NCBI RefSeq assembly: GCF_051014445.1
Contig: NC_135134.1
Coordinates: forward strand, 27,841,672 to 27,905,671
Source: Colletes latitarsis
Lineage: Eukaryota; Arthropoda; Insecta; Hymenoptera; Colletidae
Length of the DNA: 64,000 bases
Direction of reading: 5' to 3'
Shown: positions 63,019 to 64,000 of the stretch, in pieces
How the letters are laid out: the number at the start of each line of letters is the position of its first letter
Position numbering within the stretch: position 1 is the first letter of the stretch
Notes under the pieces: model-generated
Told to the model about the DNA's origin: nothing
The model's input: only the letters and a program-made list of their open reading frames with translations
Databases searched by the model: none
Translations under genes and position numbers: made by a program

Positions 63019-63898
63019 ATGAATTATTCCCTAAAATATTGATCAAAACCAGATTTAATTGACTGTTTCAGTGTGGTACCACATTACTACGTGATCCAAT
63101 CCAGAAATAGCCCAGGATCTAGCCATGAAGTATGAGAAATATGCGAAAGTATGAGCCTGATGAGGGCAAATCCTAGACCTAACCCAGACCTAACATGCGT
63201 TATTCTGTAAAATTTTTATCAAGACCAGGTTTAATTGAATGTTTCATTGTGGTACTTGATTACTACGTGATCAAAACCAGAAAAAACCGAGCATCCGTTC
63301 AACAAGTATGTGAAGAATGCGAAAGTATGAGTCTGATCAGTGACAATCTCAGGCCTTACCTAGACCGAACTTGCGTTGTCCTCTAAAATATTGATGGAAA
63401 CCAGGTTTCATTGACTGTTTCAGTGTGGTACTACGTTACTACGTGATGCAATCCAGAAAAAGCCCAGGAGCTAGCCATCAAGTATGAGAAATATGCGAAA
63501 GAATGGGCCTGATGAGTGCAAATCCCAGACCTAACCTAGACCTAACATGCGTTATCCTCTAAAATATTGATCGAAACCAGGTTTAATCGACTGTTTCAGC
63601 GTGGTACCACATTACTACGTGATACAATCCAGAAACAGCCCAGGATCTAGCCATGAAGTATGAGAAATATGCGAAGGTATGAGCCAGATGAGGGCAAATC
63701 CTAGACCTAACCCAAACCTAACATGCGTTATCCTCTAAAATATTTATCAAGACCAGGTTTAATTGAATGTTTCAGTGTGGTACCACATTACTACGTGAAC
63801 CAAACCAGAAAAAACCCAGGATCCGTTCAACAAGTATGTTAAAACTGCGACAGTATCACCCTGATGAGGGTAAATCCCAGGCCTAAGCTAGACCTAAC
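63019..63898 (+). repeat. Third-domain HOR, truncated to 5 monomers (880 bp)
   Basis: Contains the first three monomers of the unit (GATCAAAACC, TTTTTATCAAG, GATGG). It then jumps to the tail (a GATCG monomer with GAAGGTATGAGCCAGATGAG at 63672, and an AACCAAACC monomer). Seven monomers of the 12-mer are missing. The same GCCAGATGAGGGC string is at 61042, 2640 bp earlier. Confidence 0.83.
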
Positions 63899-64000
63899 AT
63901 GAATTATTCTCTAAAATATTGATCAAAACCAGATTTAATTGACTGTTTCAGTGTGGTACCACATTACTACGTGATCCAATCCAGAAATAGCCAAGGATCT
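63899..64000 (+). repeat. Start of the next HOR unit, cut by the window end
   Basis: Begins with the ATGAATTATTCTC and GATCAAAACCAGATTTAATT phase monomer, and stops in the GAAATAGCCAAGGATCT body. The variant AGCCAAGGATCT is otherwise seen at 61349, in copy 3 of the unit. The array clearly continues beyond the window. Confidence 0.85.

Larger units (their letters stand above)
1..64000 (+). repeat. 176-bp satellite array, whole window
   Basis: The whole window is a direct tandem array. The same landmarks recur every 176 bp in one orientation: a head ATGCGTTATCCTCTAAAATA, then GAAACCAGGTTTAAT, the dyad TGTGGTACCACA, ACTACGTGATCCAAACCAG, an A-tract, CCCAGGATC, GTATGAG-CTGATGA, and a tail rich in AGACCTAAC. 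Successive head positions such as 16, 192, 368 and 544 are exactly 176 apart. I saw no inversion, no foreign insertion and no unique segment. Both array ends lie outside the window. Base composition is moderately AT-rich. The size and purity match centromeric or pericentromeric satellites in general, but I do not recognise the family, so the centromeric role is inferred. Confidence 0.97.

Noticed and set aside
1..64000. CRISPR-like array, because of regular direct repeats.
   Set aside because: There are no unique spacers. The entire 176 bp is repeated, and a CRISPR repeat is far shorter with variable sequence between.
1..64000. Transposable elements, tRNA or rRNA genes inside the array.
   Set aside because: Every stretch I read carries the satellite landmarks at the expected spacing. 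There is no room for an inserted element longer than a few bases.
1..64000. Known centromere repeats of similar size (Arabidopsis 178-bp, Brassica 176-bp, human 171-bp alpha satellite).
   Set aside because: The monomer does not resemble what I recall of those repeats, and similarity in length alone is not evidence. A database search would decide this.

Overview
This 64 kb window is one uninterrupted head-to-tail satellite DNA array. The monomer is about 176 bp (177 bp in a subclass carrying one extra base in an A-tract), giving roughly 360 monomers, all in the same orientation. I found no inverted block, no unique sequence, no transposon, no RNA gene and no credible protein-coding gene. The many roughly 63-codon open frames are a by-product of the repeat length and are not annotated as genes.

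Organism: a pure tandem array of this length, monomer size and multi-level organisation is typical of eukaryotic centromeric or pericentromeric heterochromatin. I do not recognise the monomer as a named satellite family and cannot assign a taxon. It does not look like the Arabidopsis or Brassica centromere repeats, human alpha satellite or maize CentC as I remember them. The centromere assignment is inference.

Layout: (1) 1-6.6 kb is a roughly 3 kb block duplicated at an offset of about 3.5-3.9 kb, with whole-monomer gains and losses. (2) 6.6-17.8 kb is irregular, with diverged monomers and short local duplications. (3) 17.8-34.9 kb is a higher-order-repeat (HOR) domain with units of 10, 11, 10, 12, 18, 18 and 18 monomers; the 18-mers are 3168 bp and nearly identical. 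(4) 34.9-38.9 kb is mixed and contains a 353-bp dimer repeat. (5) 38.9-51.7 kb is a second HOR domain, with two copies of a 3169-bp 18-mer followed by a roughly 4.4-4.6 kb (25/26-monomer) repeat. (6) 51.9-57.0 kb is mixed and begins with a segment homologous to 35.7-36.5 kb, 16,370 bp away. (7) 57.0-64.0 kb is a third HOR domain of 2112-bp 12-mers that shorten to 10 and then 5 monomers.

How it works: monomers are mosaics of a few interchangeable modules. These are the head (ATGCGTTATCC, ATGAATTATTC or TTGCGTTGTCC), the centre (the TGTGGTACCACA dyad or its variants) and the tail (GGATCCGTTCAACAAG or GGATCTAGCCATGAAG). Domains differ in which variants they use and in what order, which fits repeated unequal exchange and gene conversion. 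The most constant structural element is a short dyad, TGTGG-NN-CCACA, next to a small hairpin ACTG-TTT-CAGT. It is a candidate for the functional part of the repeat. Coordinates of block edges are read by eye and should be taken as good to roughly half a monomer unless an exact ATG or TTG phase point is given.
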